Assembly (NCBI RefSeq): GCF_030272615.1
Contig: NC_081413.1
Coordinates: 607,144,209-607,208,208, forward strand
From: Cryptomeria japonica
Lineage: Eukaryota; Streptophyta; Pinopsida; Cupressales; Cupressaceae
Direction of reading: 5' to 3'
Length of the DNA stretch: 64,000 bases
The notes under the pieces are model-generated. The model was not told where the DNA came from. It saw only the letters and a list, made by a program, of their open reading frames with translations, and did not search any database. Both the position numbers and the translations under genes were made by a program. Positions within the stretch are counted from its first letter, which is position 1; every line of letters begins with the position of its first letter. Shown here piece after piece: positions 47,240 through 58,277 of the stretch.

Positions 47240-48456
47240 TGTTGGCCATTTGGTGGAATTGATTGTGTTGCATTGATGGTTTGACATTGATGCCAACACT
47301 AGCTGTTTGGATGCTTTACCGACACCCTTCTGGTCTTGGTAGGCTGAGTGGTTTTTGGTTAACTTGGATCTGGCATGATCTGGTAGGCTCTGGTATAGTT
47401 TGGTGATGGAGTTGACTTGTTCATGATACTTATACTCATATTTGGTCAGTTGGTTTTGGTCTAATGATCGGATGCTATCCTGCTTGCTTAACAGATTGGT
47501 TTCAGGTTCTGACGAGGGTTTCACCAGCAGAGCTTTTGATGGAGATCTTTGATGAATTGCATAAGTGGGGTTGGTGCAACTTCTGATGGAGTTTCAGGAT
47601 GTTGTTAGTGGTCATGTTCGAGACTTGGCGAATGGAGATCATTGTTGAAGCGTATGGACCTATACTTGGTCCCAGTTGATCTAGGTTATGGACCGACTTT
47701 AATGTAACATGTGGATATGACCTATTAATGTATTTTTGGGATGTCTTATGTGTTGATATTATTTGTTTGGTCTAAGACCGACATGGTTTGTAAATATGTA
47801 ATTGTTTTATTGTCTAGTGGCTGACCTGATTGTTTATGGTCGAGGGTTTGTATATATAGATGTAAGATCTCATTGTAGATCATCATGGTTAATGTTAGAG
47901 GTCATGATCAAGGAATATAATGCACGAATAATGTAATATCATTCAGGCAGAGGAGTTGGTCGATCATTGGAGATCGAATTGGGTTTGTGTAAGAAGATTT
48001 AGTCCTCCAGTATTGAGCTTAACCAAAACCGTACTCAGGCATAGGAGATGCTATCTTTTGCAGTTCAACACTTCTCCGGATTGTAGTATGGATTTATATG
48101 TAGTCAGTGAGGCTCCTTTTGTGATGAGCAGTGCGCTCTAGGCTATTGGCCTTCCTGCATGTGCAGACCCCTCAATTTTAATTCACATACTTACTGTAGA
48201 AGTATTATATGACTTTGGGTAGGCTTCCCACCGTGGTTTTTCCCTTTACTGGGTTTTCCACGTACAAATCTTGGTGTTGTGTGGATGGGTTTTATTTTGT
48301 GATTATTGTTTATGCTTAATTGGTTTATCTGCTATTCCGGTATTAATGTTTTGGGTTTTGGTATTAAAAGTTTAAATTGCTAATGGTTCCGGTAATCTAT
48401 GACAACTGATTCACCCCCCCTCTCAATTGTCTTCCGGTTATTTGAACTATCTAACA
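47240..48456 (+). repeat. 3' LTR of element B
   Basis: 1217 bp, TGTTGGCCATTTGG...TATCTAACA. Pairs with 43477-44664; several small differences, including an extra AACAGATTGGTTTCAGG-type segment near 47489. Confidence 0.88.
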
Positions 48457-49630
48457 CATGGGGGTTTGGAGGAGGAAATCTATATGCAACAACCACAAGG
48501 ATATGAGGTCAGGTTGAAGAAGAGTTTGTATGGTCTAAAGCAAGCACCCTGACAATGGTATTTAAAATTTGATAGTTTCATGGCTGAATAAGGTTACCAC
48601 AGATGTCATTCTGATCATTGTGTTTATTTTAAGAGATTGGATAATGACAGACATATTATCCTGTTACTTTATGTTGATGACATGCTTGTTGTTGGTTCTA
48701 ACATGCAACATATAAATGAACTTAAATAAAACTTAGCAAAGTCATTTTCATGAAGGATTTGGGTGCAGCTAAGAAAATCCTCGGTATAAGGATTTAACAG
48801 GACATGAAAAATAGAACATTAACTTTGTCCCAAAGTGAGTATATAAAGAAGGCGTTGAAAAGATTTGACATGCAAAATGCAAAAGCAGTTGGTACACCTT
48901 TGGCTAGTCATTTCAAATTGACTAAGGAGATGTGTCCAAAGACACAGGAAGAGGTAAATAAAATGTCTAACATCTCATATTCATCAACAATAGGCAGTCT
49001 GATATATGTGATGGTATGCACACGACCAGATATTGCACATGCAGTGGGAGTTGTGAGCAGGTATATGAGCAATCTGGGAATGGAACATTTGAATGTTGTC
49101 AAATGGATTCTCAGGTATTTGAGAGTTACTAATAACAAGGCATTACGTTTCAAAGGATCAAATGTTTCTCTACAAGGATATGTTGACTCTGATCTGGCAG
49201 GTGATATTGATACAATGAGGAGTACTACAGGGTATGTTTTTATTGTAGGGGGAACTACAGTTAGTTAGATTTCTAGACTACAAAAGGTTGTTGCGCTTTC
49301 AACCATCGAAGCTGAGTATGTAGCTACTACTGAAGCTAACACGGAGGTGATTTGGTTACAATGTTTTTTGAGGAATTGGGCCAGATGCAGGAGGATATCC
49401 CATTGTATACTAATAGCCAGAGTGCCATTCATCTTGCAAAGAATTTTGCTCTTCATTCAAGAACAAAACACATTTAGCTAAGGTACCACTTCATACAGCT
49501 TGTTTTGGAGGATGGCCAGTTATGGCTTGAGAAAATTCACACAAGTGACAATCCTGCAAGTATGTTAATGAATGTATTCCCATGACAGAAGCTGATTTCC
49601 TCCTCAATTTCTCTCGGCCTTCTTGACTGA
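48457..49630 (+). pseudogene. pol: Element A pol, 3' part (RT end and RNase H)
   Basis: Resumes element A after B with [15 protein letters not shown], then [37 protein letters not shown] and the VGTPLASHFKL region. RNase H follows: YVDSDLAGDIDTMRSTTGYV and ALSTIEAEYVATTEA near 49295. About 60 codons between WVYSLKEE (43465) and this point are absent. Frame changes occur near 48750 and 49260-49400; stops include 48552 and 49267. Non-functional. Confidence 0.83.
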
Positions 49631-49716
49631 AAATTGTGTAATTAAGGAGCAACTGAGTCTAGGAGTTTTATCCAGTGGGAGCTACAAGTTCAATAGTGTC
49701 ATCCAGGATCAATTTC

Positions 49717-49728
49717 CAAGTGGGAGAT
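49717..49728 (+). promoter_or_regulatory. Polypurine tract of A
   Basis: CCAAGTGGGAGAT directly before TGTTGATATG of the 3' LTR. Confidence 0.75.
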
Positions 49729-50069
49729 TGTTGATATGTGGTGACTGATCATGCAAGTAACGTACACTCATTTTTTTGTTGAAAAAACCAACATTGAAAA
49801 AAACCCTAAAAATAATCGACTTTGATTGTTGCCCTAAAATTGCTTGTTATAAGAGGTTGGAATGAAAACGCACTATAATGGTGTTGTATTGATTTATTGG
49901 ATAATAAGAAAAGATTAGATGACTGTGTTCTGTGGATGTAGCCCATCTTGGGTGAACCACGTTAAATCTCTGTGTTATCCGTGTTATGTATTTTTCTTCA
50001 TCTTTTGTGTTTGTATTTGCATATAATTGTTAATTTTTTATTTTCTCTGGATATGCCTAAACCCTAACA
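49729..50069 (+). repeat. 3' LTR of element A
   Basis: 341 bp, TGTTGATATGTGG...CCCTAACA; pairs with 40569-40913 with many small differences, in line with an older insertion than E1/E2. Confidence 0.92.
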
Positions 50070-50660
50070 ATAAAGATATTGGTAGATTCAAAACTAAAGT
50101 TTAGATTTTTATGGATCAATGTAAAATTCCTCTTGGTGACCTAATCTCATACCTTGTTAGATTGAAATCCTAGAAGGGTATCCTAATGGAGGTTTATGAT
50201 GAAGAATTACACAAGCGCCATAAGCTAAGTCTATTACTAGCATCCTTCAGTTGAAAATAAGTATTAAGGACACATAAATGATACCATAGAGCATGAATAT
50301 CAATAACACAACAAGAGAATATTCTTTATATCATCCCCAAAGGTTACAACTATATGAGGCACATGCTAGGGAAACATTCCTATGGCTAATAAAGCTATAT
50401 AGAAAAGAACAATTGCTAAATATGAAGAATATATAGGACAAGCATATAGAGAATATATGTCGTATGATAGATATATAATAGATATAAAGTGAGATAAGAT
50501 AAGTGAAAAGTCTAGGAATATACGAGCATGCATGAGCGAAAAGGCATACATGTAAAGGAATGATTGTTATATGCTTGAGATAAAAACTATATATATATAT
50601 ATGTGTGTGTTAGAGTAATCTTTTTTTTTATAATAGATTAATAGTTGTAGAGGGGCAACA
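50070..50660. other. Spacer between elements A and C
   Basis: AT-rich, noncoding, with a short AT/GT dinucleotide run near 50590-50611. Ends at CAACA before the C LTR. Confidence 0.5.
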
Positions 50661-51877
50661 TGTTGGCATTTTGATGATTATGTTGTGATTGTCATTGATG
50701 GACACACACTTGCTATGAGATCACTTTGAGGATGTATGAATTATGCTCAATCGGTAATTGTTCCAAACCGGTATCATGTTGTAGTCTTTAGACTACTATT
50801 GTTATGCAGAAAGTGTTTACCAATCTCAAGTGGTATAAAGACCCAAGCAGCATAGAGAGATCAAGCGGTTTAAGGATCTCGAGCGGAGTGGAGCAAAGGA
50901 GCCAGAAGCGGTAGTTATCTTTTTCCCAATCTTCAATTTTTGTCAACTGGTAATCCGTTAAACCGGTATTGTTCCGAGTCACCAACCAGTAACTAGAAAG
51001 TTGGAGAAATCGGTAATACTTTGTGATGAGTTACCAACTGGTATATTTTTGTGATGAGTTACCATCCACCGACACTTTGACGGTTATTTTGTGTCGTGTT
51101 ACCAAATGGGTCTAGATACAATGAACCTAGGAACTTGCAATGTAATCCTATTGGACCGCCATGAAATCAGATTCCTTTTAAGGATATCATGTTCAGGGTT
51201 TTAGTATATGTGTGTAGCTGATAGGGTTTGTGGTGGTAGATGAGCTCTTGAATGTGCGATCTTGACTGAGAAGATCAAGTCTGTGAGTTGTAACAGAGTA
51301 AGGAGTTACTAAAGACTGAAGTAATGTTGAAATGAATTAGCTATGAGTTACAATGGATCTAATAAATCAGACTGTGCCATTTTCTAGATCATTCACTTGT
51401 TGATTACTCACATCTTTGACAAGTTAGAAACCCTTAATCGGGTAGGCCCAGAAAAGCCTTTGTAAATCCTCTAACAAGGTGGTTCACATCTGTGGATCTG
51501 AAATCCTCTCACAAGGTAGTCTTTAATCGGACTTATCTCCTAATAGAGATTGAGATTCCTAACAGGATCTGTTCTGGTAAAGAACATTGTATGACCTTAA
51601 CCGGTTTGACCTTAACCAGTCGGGTTACTATTCTGTAGATAGTTACTTGTGAGTTTCATCTCACTGTGGCTTTTCCCATTTGGGTTTCCATGTCAAAATC
51701 TCTTGTGTTATGGTGATTGTGCTTTTGTGGGTGAATGCATTATTTGCTATTTGGTTTGCATGTGTGTTAACTGGTTTGTTTGCTAAACTGTTTTACCAGT
51801 TTACTGCTAGACTATTAAAGTGTTTAAGTACAGTATTTTTTGGTATACTAATTCACCCCCCCTCTTAGTATTCATCA
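50661..51877 (+). repeat. 5' LTR of element C
   Basis: 1217 bp, TGTTGGCATTTTG...GTATTCATCA. Words AAATCCTCTAACAAGGT (51464) and AAATCCTCTCACAAGGT (51501) are repeated, as in element D. TTCACCCCCCCTCTTAG stands just before the end. Confidence 0.9.
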
Positions 51878-51879
51878 AT

Positions 51880-51892
51880 TGGTATTAGAGCC
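51880..51892 (+). promoter_or_regulatory. Primer-binding site of C
   Basis: TGGTATTAGAGCC, two bases after the LTR; one C-to-T change from the usual initiator tRNA-Met site. Confidence 0.85.
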
Positions 51893-51903
51893 AACCTTTC
51901 TAT

Positions 51904-53208
51904 ATGTCTAACCACTTGGAAAGAGATATGGGGGAATACACTGTGAGGGAACTTACTCATCGGCTCACTCAGTCTAAGCAAGCATATGATGAACTTATGG
52001 TCAAATATAAGGCCTCTTAGGCAAAGAGAAGAGAGCATGCTGAAAAAATGATGGAGCTAACTGAAAATAGTTCTTCTGATGAAGCAGACATGGAAGCCCT
52101 AATTCAAGAAGTTCAAAAACTGAATGAGTCCAATGCCAACCTAAGAAGGGAGCTTGAAGGCCTAACTATCAAAATGTGTCAAGAGCTCGAGAACCGGAGG
52201 AAAGCTGAAGATTTGGTAAAAGACAAAGATCATGAGATCTCCAAGATGAAGCAAGAGATCAGTGCTCTTACCGCTCATCTTCATGGAAGAAAAATGGAAA
52301 AAGAAGAAGTGCAAGGTGAACTAAACATGGCTATCTCTGAGAATGCAACCTTGAAGGAATCCAATGCTACCATTTCCAAAGAACTCACTGAGTCAAAGGA
52401 AATACTTGCCAAATTCAATAAGAGCTCTGTCAAGCTTGAACAGAAGCTTGAATCAGCTAAACCGGTAAAGAATACCAATGGACTTGGTTTCTCTGAATAT
52501 GAGGAAGGTGAGACCTCTGGAACAAAAAATGGAGCATCAAATAAACAACCGACATCAAAGGATAAAGGTAAGCAAAAGTTTAAACTTGTTTGCTTTAACT
52601 GTCTCAAGGAAGGACACACTGCTAATGTATGTAGAAGTAAGGCTTACAATAATTTTCCTTATTTTCTAAATGATAAGCCTATATCCAATAGATTTAATGG
52701 TAATTGTTATGCATGCAACAAGTTTGGGCATAAAGCATTTGAATGCAGGTCTGTCATGCAGAATACCAGAAGGTATCCTCAAAGGAATCAAGGAGTTTTT
52801 CCTAAACCCTTTGGGAACTGGAACCCAAACCGGTTTAATACCTATAGTCATCAGTCAGGTAGCGGTGGCTATCAAGCGGCAACCGGATGGACAACAATCT
52901 GTATGATTTTCCATGGTCATGGTCACAATGTTGCAACATGCAGAAGGAAGAATGGAAAAATGAATAATGGACCTTGGAGAGCACCTGGAATGGTTTGCTA
53001 TCATTGCAACAAACCGGGTCATTTAGCAAGATTCTGCAGAAGTAGAAAGAGTATATCGGATGATATACCGGTCACTCCGAAAGGAAAAATTGATGTTGAA
53101 ATTATTCAAGCAGATATGAAGAAAACCTGGAAGAAGAAGCTAGAAGAAGTGATTCAAGAAGAACCAGTTTCTGCACCCAGTGTGGAAGTCGCTGAACCGG
53201 CAAACTAA
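51904..53208 (+). pseudogene. gag: Element C Gag: coiled coil and four zinc knuckles, one amber stop
   Basis: The ATG at 51904 is in frame with the main open frame; a TAG at 52018 is the only break. The N-terminal 190 residues are a heptad-like coiled coil (ANLRRELEGL, SKMKQEISALTAHL). The usual UBN2 Gag core of autonomous copia elements is not evident. Zinc knuckles of CX2CX4HX4C type follow: CFNCLKEGHTANVC near residue 230, CYACNKFGHKAFEC near 269 and CYHCNKPGHLARFC near 365. A fourth at 333 reads CMIFHGHGHNVATC, with Phe where the second Cys should be. The C-terminus is acidic/basic mixed. Its likely role is RNA binding and particle assembly. Confidence 0.8.
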
Positions 53209-53637
53209 GCATTAGAAAAGCTTAGGGAGAGAAAATAGTGAAATATCTCGAACCCCCGGTTGACACTGGTAAAAGACCTTAACTGGTATGTGATACCTGT
53301 CAGTTGGCAGAAGACCAGGAATGGTAAAAGGCAAATTAGGGTTTACGCCCTAATAGTGGAGCATTTATTATGATAGGTGGAGAATCTATTTAAAAGGAAT
53401 TTTCAAAATCATTTTTTGAGCAAAGAAGTTTTCAAGTGTAGAGCGAAGAAAAGCAATTTACATTGCAATTCAAAGAATTTATCAAAATCCTGAAGAAGAA
53501 TCTGAAGCAAACATCTGTTGGAGAAGTTTAGAACGCAAAGCGGTATTTCAGCAACCGAAGGAGTGTGTAGCGAAGTCCAAATTGCGAAGCCCTAAATTTC
53601 GATCTATGAAGGTATTTTTCAAAATTCCCTATTTATC
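53209..53637 (+). other. Inter-ORF region of element C
   Basis: 429 bp with no polymerase remnant. It contains CTATTTAAAAGG at 53386-53397, about 240 bases before the second ATG, followed by an A/G-rich stretch that resembles a leader. Whether this is a promoter, a leader acquired with the second ORF or neither is not shown by the sequence. Confidence 0.4.
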
Positions 53638-56600
53638 ATGGCTTCAACATCACATGCTAGCTCTAGTGCACTCGTTGATTCTATAGACTTCATTCAACGG
53701 AACGCAAAATACAATGCCCTATCTCAAATACCCGCTAGTGTCATAGTGGAAGAAGACATTTCAGATTTCATTGACTGCAAGATTGAAGACCTAGGATCTC
53801 TGATGATCCATTCCCAGTTGAGTCTGTTCTTTGGAAAGGATAAGAAGATTAAATTGGAATTCAACATTCTGGAAAAGAAGAAACTTCACAATGCAACCTA
53901 TTTTCTTGAAGAATTTTCAGATGATCACATTCAAATTATTCTGAGCAGAGTACATGGTGATAAGATGTACTTAGAGCGGACGCATGATATCACACCAGAA
54001 GCAATTCATGCCATCACCGGTTTCTGCATCGTCGATAAAGTGCCAACCCTAAGGAAGATCAACAAGACGGAAATGACCAAGCTCATTGGTTCTATGAGCG
54101 ATTCATGGGGAATGACTGTCAATTCAATAAAGGACGATCTTGTCAAATATGCATGTATGGTGATAGGTTACCGGATGTTCCATGACAGCAGAATCAACTC
54201 TGTCTTTGCTGCAACGGTAAATGCCACCCATAGAATGATGAAGGAAGATGCATTGTTTGATCTGTGCACTGGTATGCAAAGAGAACTTTTGTTGAACCTC
54301 AAGTTGATCAAATAGGATAATGCCCTGAAATTTAAGTTTGGACAACTATTGGTTGGGTTGTTCTTTTACTTCCAAGGCTACTTTCCCAGAGTAGGTGATA
54401 TTCAGTGGTCTGCTGACCAACCGGTGACAAAGAAAATCAAGGAAAGCCTAGAAGTAGTTGGAACAAGCTATCCGGAAGTGCTGAACAAATAATTTGATGA
54501 GTTCAGATGCAAAATGAACCAGAGGGTAAGAATATCCGGTGATATAGTCAAAAAGTATGAGGAGGACATCTGCTTCACCATCAAAGTTGACGAGTGCATA
54601 ATGGAGGTAGTTGAGCCTAGACAAGAAGAAGTGGAACCAAAGGGATATGAGGTAATGTATGATATGTTGGATGGATATGCCTCTACCCTACTTGCCTTGC
54701 CTCTTGATCCAAAGGCAAAGAGAACCGACACCTATCTAGAAAGGGTTACACCTGTTCAAGAACCCTCAGTAAAGAAGGGAAAGGCAGTGCCTTCAACATC
54801 GACACCGATTACTCCAGCAAGTCCCAAAGTGACCAAGCGGTCACCAGTAAAGAAGAAACCAGAAGTGACACCTACCAAAGTCTTCAAGAGGAAGCAAAAG
54901 ACAAAAAACAATACACCAGACTCAGAGGACATTGTCTCTGATGAACAGCCTAAGAAGACTAGGCAAACGAGGAAAAAGACAAAGAGTGAACCGGCAACAT
55001 CTGCACCAGTAAATATTGATATTTCCTTTTACAAACCTTTGACACATTGTCAAAGAACAATTAAGAATATTAGAAGAAAAGTACTTGGTGATTTGAAAGA
55101 GTGCTTTGATGATTTTAATGATGATGAAAAGAAAGAAGTTGAACAGGAAGTTATCAATTATTTATGTATTAATGACCGGTGGCCATTAGAAATTAAGTCT
55201 GAGACACCTGATTCTTTGTATAATTCTTTAGACAACAAGTGGCACATTGCCATAGAAAAGGAACAAGAAATAAGAGAGGAAGTATTTGCACAATACTTTC
55301 CTGATGTGCCTAAAACAAAACTGTATGAAGTGGTGGAGAGATATAAGGGCCTCTTCTTCATGAGAAGAAGAAGACTCCTGTTGTTGGAAGGAAAAGTTCC
55401 GGAAGTGGTCAAAGATACCCACTCCCTTGCTCAATCAGCTTTAAGACTGCATGAAATGGCTAAAGCCAACAAGAAAGCAAAGCAAGAACTGGAAATCACT
55501 CAACCAGATGAAGTATACAACAATGAAGGAGAACCGATCACCACTCAAATGGAACCGATTGATGTTGATGCCTTAAACAGTGATAATGTTACTCTGGATG
55601 CACCAGTAGAAATAGAAGGTCAGGAGAAACAGAAGGAAGACAAGAGAAAATAGGCAGAGGAAGAGAAGAAGAAATAGGAGAAAGAAAAGACAAAACAGGT
55701 AGAACAGGAAAAGAAGAAAGAGGATGAGAAGAAAAAGAAAGAGGAAGAAAAGAGAAAAGAAGAGGAGAATGAGAAACAAGAGGAAGACAAGAGAAAATAG
55801 GCAGAGAGAGAGAAAGAGAAACAAGATGAGGAAAAGAAAAAGGAAGAAGAGAAGAGGAAACTAGAAGAGGAAAAGAAAAGAAAGGAAGAGGAGAAGAAGA
55901 AACAAGAGGAAGAAAAGAAAAAGAAGGAAGCGGAACAAGAAAAGGAGAAGAAAAAGGAAGAGGAGAAGAAAAAACAAGAGGAAGAAAAGAAGAAGAAGGA
56001 AGCAGAACAGGAAGAGGAGAAGAGAAAGGAGCAAAAGAAGAAGAAGCGGGAAGAAGAGAAGAAGAAGAAGGATGAAGAGGAAGAGAAGCAAAAAGCAGAA
56101 GAGAAAAAGAAGGCAGAAGAAGACAAGAAAAGAGCCAAAGAGAAAGAAGAAGCGACACAGAGCACTCAAATGGAGACTCCAAAGGAAACCAGTAGTCAAG
56201 CCAAACCGGTTGACATTACTAGTCCTATTGACCTCTAGTCTGCAAACGAATCGGAGCTACTGCAGAGCATTAAGCTTGCTCAAGAGCGATTGGATGCTCT
56301 AAGGAGGAAAAAGGAGGAAGATGTTATCCAAATTGCGATGGAAACACTCACCAATTTGATACCCGGTACAAACCTCCCCAGTACTGATTCCTCACTTGCC
56401 CAATTAAAGCTTCTATGTACAGTTGTGGAAGACCAGGTCCAAAGCCTGGAAGAAGTTGCAGAAACAAATGGAAAAAAGGAGCATGAAAAGGCTCCGAACA
56501 TTGCCTTAGTGAAGAAGTTGAATGAGCTTCGGTCAGAACTTCAGAAGGCACAAAAGGACATCAGGAATGCAATGGATGAGGGCAGTCTACTAATTAGCAA

Positions 56601-57036
56601 GATTTGTCAACCTCATTTATTCTGTGATGATGTTCTCACTTAGAAGGAAAAAATGCAATCTGATATGCAGTCATTTATTAACACCTTCAAGATGCCATAT
56701 GATTCCTTCTCCACATATGGACAAACTGCTCACCAGTTTCAACTTCAGTCTGCAAGAATAGAGGCAGAGATATGCAACCGAACACGTAATTTGTAGGAAC
56801 TTCAGCTGGTCCTACTACCAAGACTGCAAATTCTCCAGAAATGTTACCTCAATATAGATGCCCTAACGGTTACTCAAGATATGAGTACCATGGATGCCAT
56901 GGAGGAGGAGGTTTATCATATGCAAACGGCAAATGAGGTTGCTACCTCATTGCTTGAATCATGGTCTTTATCCATGAAGACATTTATGCAGGATTTTAAA
57001 TCAGTTTTTGACAAGTTTCACTCTTTATTGTCATAA
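53638..57036 (+). pseudogene. Element C second ORF: about 1130 codons with a long Lys/Glu helix
   Basis: One frame runs from ATG 53638 to TAA 57034 without a single frameshift. It has eight in-frame stops: TAG 54313, TAA 54490, TAG at 55651, 55675, 55798, 56236, 56641 and 56794. The first 330 residues are a folded-looking domain (for example YFLEEFSDDHIQIILSRVHG, VKYACMVIGYRMFHDSRINS), possibly the plant transposon-associated domain found in env-like ORFs. A basic Pro/Lys linker follows, then a globular segment to about 640. About 180 residues of almost pure Lys/Glu (55620-56155) should form a single charged helix. A Gln/Leu-rich coiled coil completes it. No polymerase, protease or signal peptide. 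The function is unknown. Confidence 0.7.
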
Positions 57037-57307
57037 ACTTTTTAAATCAGTTTTTAATGCTAATGGAACAGGGGTTTTTCAACTGTACTTTGTCATTGTT
57101 GGCAAAGGGGGAGTAGTATTGTGTATTTAAAATTTTGATGCATGCTTTGCATACTTTCTTGTTTATCTCAGTAAGGAAGTAGTATACATTGTATTTTCTG
57201 CAAAAGGGATAGTGTATATGCTTAGGGGGAGTAATTTTACTTATGGCATAATTTTGTTGTAAAACACTTAGATGTCAAAATTTTTCCTCAGTGTTTCCAT
57301 CAATGCC
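57037..57307 (+). other. Element C 3' untranslated region
   Basis: Noncoding, with GGCAAAGGGGGAGTAG and TTAGGGGGAGTAA words before the polypurine tract. Confidence 0.6.
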
Positions 57308-57319
57308 AAAAGGGGAGAT
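57308..57319 (+). promoter_or_regulatory. Polypurine tract of C
   Basis: AAAAGGGGAGAT directly before TGTTGGCATTTTG of the 3' LTR. Confidence 0.85.
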
Positions 57320-58277
57320 TGTTGGCATTTTGATGATTATGTTGTGATTGTCATTGATGGACACACACTTGCTATGAGATCACTTTAAGAATGTATGAAT
57401 TATGCTCAACCGATAATTGTTCCAAACAGGTATCATGTTGTAGTCTTTAGACTATTGTTGTTATGCAGAAAGTTTTTACCGATCTCAAGCGGTATAAAGA
57501 CCCAAGCAACATAGAGAGATCAAGTGGTTTAAGGATCTCAAGCAGAGCGGAGCAAAGGAGCCAGAAGCGGCAGTTATCTTTTTCCCAGTCTTCAATTTTT
57601 GTCAACCGGTAATCCGTTAAACCAGTATTACTCTGAGTCACCAACTGGTAACCAGAAAGTTGGACAAACCGGTAATACTCTGTGATGAGTTACCAATCAG
57701 TATATTTTTGTGATGAGTTACCATCCACCGGCACTTTGACGATGATTTTGTGTCGTGTTACCAAATGTGTCTAGATATAATGAACCTAGGAACTTGCAAT
57801 GTAATCCTATTGGACCGACATGAAATCAGATTCCTTTTAAGGACATCATGTCTAGGGTTTTAGTATATGTGTGTAGCTGATAGGGTTTGTGGTGGTAGAT
57901 GAGCTCTTGAATGTGCGATCTTGACTAAGAAGATCAAGTTTGTGAGTTGTAACAAAGTAAGGAGTTACTGAAGAGTGAAGTAATACTGAAATGCATTAGC
58001 TATGAGCTACAATGGATCTAATCAAGCAGATTGTGCCATTTCCTAAATCATTCAGTTGTTGATTACTCACATCTTTGACAAGTTAGAAACCCTTAATCGG
58101 GTAGGCCCAGAAAAGCCTTTGTAAATCCTCTAACAAGGTGGTTCACATCTGTGGATCTGAAATCCTCTCACAAGGTAGTCTTTAATTAGACTTATCTCCT
58201 AACAGAGATTGAGATTCCTAACAGGATCTGTTCTGGTAAAGAACATTGTATGACCTTAACCGGTCTGACCTTAATCG
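57320..58277 (+). repeat. 3' LTR of element C, cut by element D
   Basis: Matches 50661-51614 with few changes, then stops after GACCTTAATCG where the D LTR begins. The remaining roughly 260 bp should follow the 3' LTR of D beyond the window. Confidence 0.85.

Larger units (their letters stand above)
43477..48456 (+). mobile_element. B: internally deleted copia element nested in A
   Basis: LTRs 43477-44664 and 47240-48456 (about 1.2 kb). The 5' LTR start is mutated (TGGAGGACATTTGG versus TGTTGGCCATTTGG). Primer site TGGTATCAGAGC at 44667 and polypurine tract AAAGGGGGAGAT at 47228. The internal region is only 2.6 kb and encodes the end of integrase, RT and RNase H. The RT sequence type ([28 protein letters not shown]) is close to element D and SIRE/Maximus-like. 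Flanks GAGGT and CATGG do not match, and about 60 codons of A are missing at the junction. Confidence 0.88.
40569..50069 (+). mobile_element. A: Tnt1/Tork-like Ty1-copia element, split by element B
   Basis: LTRs of 345 and 341 bp (40569-40913, 49729-50069), TGTTGATATG...CCTAACA. The primer site TGGTATCAGAG matches initiator tRNA-Met. The domain order Gag, protease, integrase, reverse transcriptase, RNase H is copia-type. Flanks ATAAT and ATAAA agree at four of five bases, a decayed target duplication. The 4980-bp element B interrupts reverse transcriptase; without B, A is about 4.5 kb. Many stops and frameshifts show long inactivity. Confidence 0.9.
50661..58277 (+). mobile_element. C: pol-less copia-type element with a giant second ORF
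   Basis: 5' LTR 50661-51877, and the first 958 bp of the 3' LTR at 57320-58277, where element D interrupts it. The primer site is TGGTATTAGAGCC (initiator tRNA-Met type, one change) and the polypurine tract AAAAGGGGAGAT. Between them are a coiled-coil/zinc-knuckle Gag and a 3.4-kb second frame. Protease, integrase, RT and RNase H are all absent. The element therefore depended on another element's polymerase; D and B use the same tRNA and are plausible partners. LTR size and an extra downstream frame recall the SIRE/Maximus lineage, whose env-like ORF lies after pol. Confidence 0.85.

Noticed and set aside
47129-47524. 131-codon minus-strand frame over the start of the element B 3' LTR
   Set aside because: Antisense to LTR and untranslated sequence; no domain, and the matching part of the 5' LTR does not preserve it.
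55573-56199. Long Ser/Phe/Leu-rich open frames on the minus strand, membrane-like
   Set aside because: They are the antisense of the Lys/Glu (AAG/GAA) coding stretch of element C. Their composition follows from the opposite strand.
53638-57036. Reading the second ORF of C as an intact host gene
   Set aside because: Eight in-frame stops and its position between a Gag and a polypurine tract inside LTRs mark it as part of the element, although capture from a host gene remains possible.
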